Positions 61,317-64,000 of a stretch of 64,000 bases of DNA are shown here, piece by piece. The notes beneath the pieces were generated by a model. The model was not told the DNA's origin and made no database searches. It saw only the letters and a program-made list of their open reading frames with translations. Each line of letters starts with the position of its first letter. Position 1 is the first letter of the stretch. The position numbers and the translations under genes were made by a program. The stretch comes from Stropharia rugosoannulata (lineage: Eukaryota; Basidiomycota; Agaricomycetes; Agaricales; Strophariaceae), in assembly GCA_028532985.1 (NCBI GenBank), contig JANCIK010000003.1, forward strand, positions 2,924,001 to 2,988,000, given 5' to 3'.

Positions 61317-63389
61317 ATGGGCCGTCTAAGAACCAAGGGAAAGGCTGGCGCTGCCAAAAACTACATAACGAGGAGTGCAGCTGTGAAGAAACTCCAGTGC
61401 TCCCTTGCTGATTTCCGTCGATTGTGTATATTAAAGGGTACCTTCATCTGGCTTGCGCCCTTGTCTTTTATTGCTAACATTTAATTCAACATATAGGAAT
61501 TTTCCCCCGTGAACCTCGTAGCAGAAAGAAGGCAAACAAGGGCTCATCCGCTCCTACTTCGTTCTATTACACAAAAGATATCGCATATCTTGCTCATGAA
61601 CCCGTGCTAAAGAAGCTGCGCGAGCACAAGGCATTCGCAAAGAAACTTTCTCGTGCTCTTGGACGAGGAGAATGGAGTAGTGCTAAGAGTTTGGAAGAGA
61701 ACAAGCCTATCTACCGATTGGACCATATCGTCAAGGAGCGGTAAGACACAATTCGAGAATTTGTTATGTTTGCCTAACTGTTCACCTCCTGCGTAGATAT
61801 CCTACCTTTATTGACGCACTTCGGGATATCGACGATGCACTCTGCATGATATTTCTATTCGCTTCCCTTCCATCCAGTTCGCGCCTACCTCCAGAGCTCA
61901 TAGAAAACTGCGCCAGACTTGCCGCAGAGTGGCAACTGTATGTTATGCATTCTCATTCACTGCGGAAAGTTTTCCTGTCCATCAAGGGTGTATACTATCA
62001 AGCCGAAGTCATGGACCAGACAATTACGTGGCTTGTTCCTTATCAGTTCACGCAAAGTGTGCGTTGGCCTATTTTTTTATTTATTAAAAAATTGTCATAT
62101 TTTTATCACAACTCTGCAGATACCAGCCGATGTCGACGTCCGCGTCATGCTCACTTTCCTCGAACTGTATCAAACACTTCTGAGCTTCGTCTTCTTCAAA
62201 TTGTATACCGATGTTGGACTTGTGTACCCACCTCCCCTTGATATTAAGAAAGACGAAGACGGCGCCGGTGTCAACGCCCTCTCTCTTCAAGACGCTTCGC
62301 GCGAATCGGCAGCCCAACCCAAGACGACTGCTACAACGGCTGATGGCAAATCTGTTACCGGAAAGTTGGTGCGACAAACAATCAAAAGCATTAATGCGCA
62401 GTCAACAGATTCCGCGGATGTGGATATGACCCCCGAAGTCGTCGAACCTGAAGCGGAAGAGGAATTCGTCCCCCATCCGTCAACTTCGGACAAAAACGTG
62501 AACGTAAACCTCCCTACTCTTCAAACTCTGTCAACCTTGCCGCAAACCCTCACCACCAACCTATTTTCACCTTATACTTTCTTTCTTTCAAGAGAAACAC
62601 CGCGGGGTGTCTTTGAATTTATCATCAGGGCCTTCGGAGGCCGGATTGGCTGGCCCGCATCGTCTGGCAGCGGTTCTCCCTTTGATGAAAGCGATCCTAG
62701 CATAACGCATGTTATCATCGATCGTCCTGCTGTTGAGAAGCAGGAAACGCCGGAACAGCGTGAACTTCGTCTGCGAAGAAAGTACATCCAACCCCAGTGG
62801 ATTGTGGATTGCATTAACGCAGGTAAAATACTCCTTGAGGAGCCGTATGCTCAGGGAAAGACTCTGCCTCCTCATCTCAGTCCATTTGGCGAATATGAAG
62901 GTGCATACAACCCTGCTCAGGCAGAGATCGAAGGCGAGGAAGCGGAAGAGGACGAGGAAGAGGAAGAAGAGGAAGCTGTGGACGAGGACGCAGACATGGA
63001 GGTACCCGAACAAGAAAAGAAGGCTAATCTCGATAGCGTTATTGCTGCGGCGTCTGTTGAGGACCCTGCATCACTCCGGGCAGCGGAGCTTGCAGCTGAA
63101 GCAGCGGGCGTTGACTTTGGTGAATTTGAGGCAAAGGTCAAGAAGGCCGCCAAGAAGCAAGCGAAGGTCACCGGAGGAGACGCTGAGAATGCTGAGCAAG
63201 ATATGAACAAGATGATGATGAGCAACAAACAACGAAAACTATATGAAAAGATGAAGTATAGCAACAAAAAGAAGGACTCGGAGGTAAGTGCCCGATGTGC
63301 TGTGTTATGCACAGCAGCAGCTCACCCGACACTTGCAGCGCGCCGAGCTGGAGAGACGGAAAAAGGAGCTCAAAAAGCAGAAGAAGTAA
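61317..63389 (+). CDS. NOP7: Pescadillo homolog (NOP7/PES1)
   Basis: PeBoW (Nop7-Erb1-Ytm1) subunit needed for 27S pre-rRNA processing and 60S subunit formation in the nucleolus. Start [20 protein letters not shown] (61317), typical of the family. Exons then give [69 protein letters not shown] and [21 protein letters not shown] later exon gives [29 protein letters not shown] and the BRCT domain (residues about 345-445: [21 protein letters not shown], and [18 protein letters not shown]). An acidic stretch (63000 region) and Lys-rich coiled coil with GEWxxAK-type ends follow. The last exon reads [16 protein letters not shown]. Confidence 0.95.
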
Positions 63390-63738
63390 ACATAGACGCT
63401 GTGGTTTCTTCTAGTTTCCCGCACCGCTGGAGTATGTTTTTGTCTTTCTGTACGCATGTAAACGCACGGCAGTACCTTAGTTTATATAATATGGATTTGC
63501 GAGTGTCACGTGGGAGTGCTTATGATGAAAGTAGTGCCGAGCCTCTGCCTCCTTGTTTCCCAAGTCCGATCTTACGAGTTGTGCGTACTACGAACGTCGA
63601 CGACGGAATGTCTTGCAGTCGCCTGCGTTGCCCTCTTCGTCTCCACTAGATCACCCATGCCAGGCTGCACCCATTGCGCACCCACCGCATCGTTGATCCA
63701 CGTTAAAGCGGACTCCGGTCTCGCCACCCTGCAATACT
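63390..63738. other. intergenic region
   Basis: 349 bases between NOP7 and the next start on the same strand. It contains the 3' flank and the promoter of the following gene; no site stood out. Confidence 0.35.
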
Positions 63739-64000
63739 ATGCAATTTCGTTCTCGCACTCTCTCGGACAACCCCAGCGGCCACCAGCCCGAGCAGCGCCC
63801 CCAACCAGGCTATTCAGATAATGCCAAATCCACGCTGCTTTTTGCGGAAACGACGACGATACGCACCGAACTCGTAACCACCTCAACCACTGAAACAGCT
63901 GCTCATCTCTTCTCGTCGCCGCCCGCGCGCAAGCGCGCTGCCCCACCCTCCTCCCTTCTCCTGCTAGAGTCTCCGGACAGACCTTCGCCTCGGCTGCTGC
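63739..64000 (+). CDS. 5' part of a gene running past the right edge
   Basis: Not recognised. From the ATG at 63739 an open frame of 87 codons continues to the last base: MQFRSRTLSDNPSGHQPEQR, then SDNAKSTLLFAETTTIRTELV, then HLFSSPPARKRAAPPS. It is Ser/Pro/Thr-rich and hydrophilic, without a signal peptide. It may be the disordered N-terminus of a larger protein; nothing more can be said. Confidence 0.5.
   Translation, partial: MQFRSRTLSDNPSGHQPEQRPQPGYSDNAKSTLLFAETTTIRTELVTTSTTETAAHLFSSPPARKRAAPPSSLLLLESPDRPSPRLL

Overview
The window is nuclear DNA of a filamentous basidiomycete, most likely an Agaricomycete (mushroom or wood-decay group). The grounds are closely packed genes on both strands, coding regions cut by many 45-70 nt GT/AG introns, pyrimidine-rich 5' leaders, and proteins of fungal type (alpha-aminoadipate lysine pathway, Elongator, QDE-1/SAD-1-like RNA-dependent RNA polymerases, AVT and AAT amino acid permeases). 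I cannot name the species. I found no tRNA, rRNA, CRISPR array or intact transposon.

Layout. 1-9 kb: an LRR protein (cut by the window edge), ELP4, a TTC1-like TPR protein, mitochondrial inner-membrane protease IMP1, a short-chain dehydrogenase and LYS1. 9-24 kb: an orphan Agaricomycete-type protein, an amino acid permease, a 2 kb gene-free stretch with an array of tandem hairpins, a DLT1-like membrane protein, NADH-cytochrome b5 reductase, a large dual-specificity phosphatase, a secreted CAP protein and a second orphan. 24-38 kb: EMC7, UTP23, six-unit polyubiquitin, WDR5/Swd3, eIF3k, an AVT-type vacuolar amino acid transporter and the ISWI partner ITC1/ACF1. 38-52 kb: a Ser/Pro-rich orphan, a Gfo/Idh/MocA oxidoreductase, a G1-type cyclin, a long Q-rich protein with features of the eIF4E-transporter (4E-T) family and a tiny LYR-motif gene. 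52-64 kb: two intact tandem RNA-dependent RNA polymerase genes, then SmD2, Pescadillo/NOP7 and the start of one more gene.

Most neighbours are housekeeping genes with no shared pathway. Several pairs are divergent and share a short promoter (WDR5/eIF3k, SmD2/NOP7, 4E-T-like/LYR protein, orphan/oxidoreductase). Translation and RNA biology are well represented (eIF3k, 4E-T-like, SmD2, NOP7, UTP23, ELP4).

The two observations I find most worth following are: (1) about 0.5 kb of non-coding DNA (core 15006-15428) built from ~37 nt units, each folding into two small hairpins. The stem sequences covary between units, and every wobble I found is G-T as read on the + strand, which points to a transcribed structured RNA. 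(2) The tandem RdRP pair, where a probable relic of the upstream LYR gene lies between the two copies and may mark the duplication unit.
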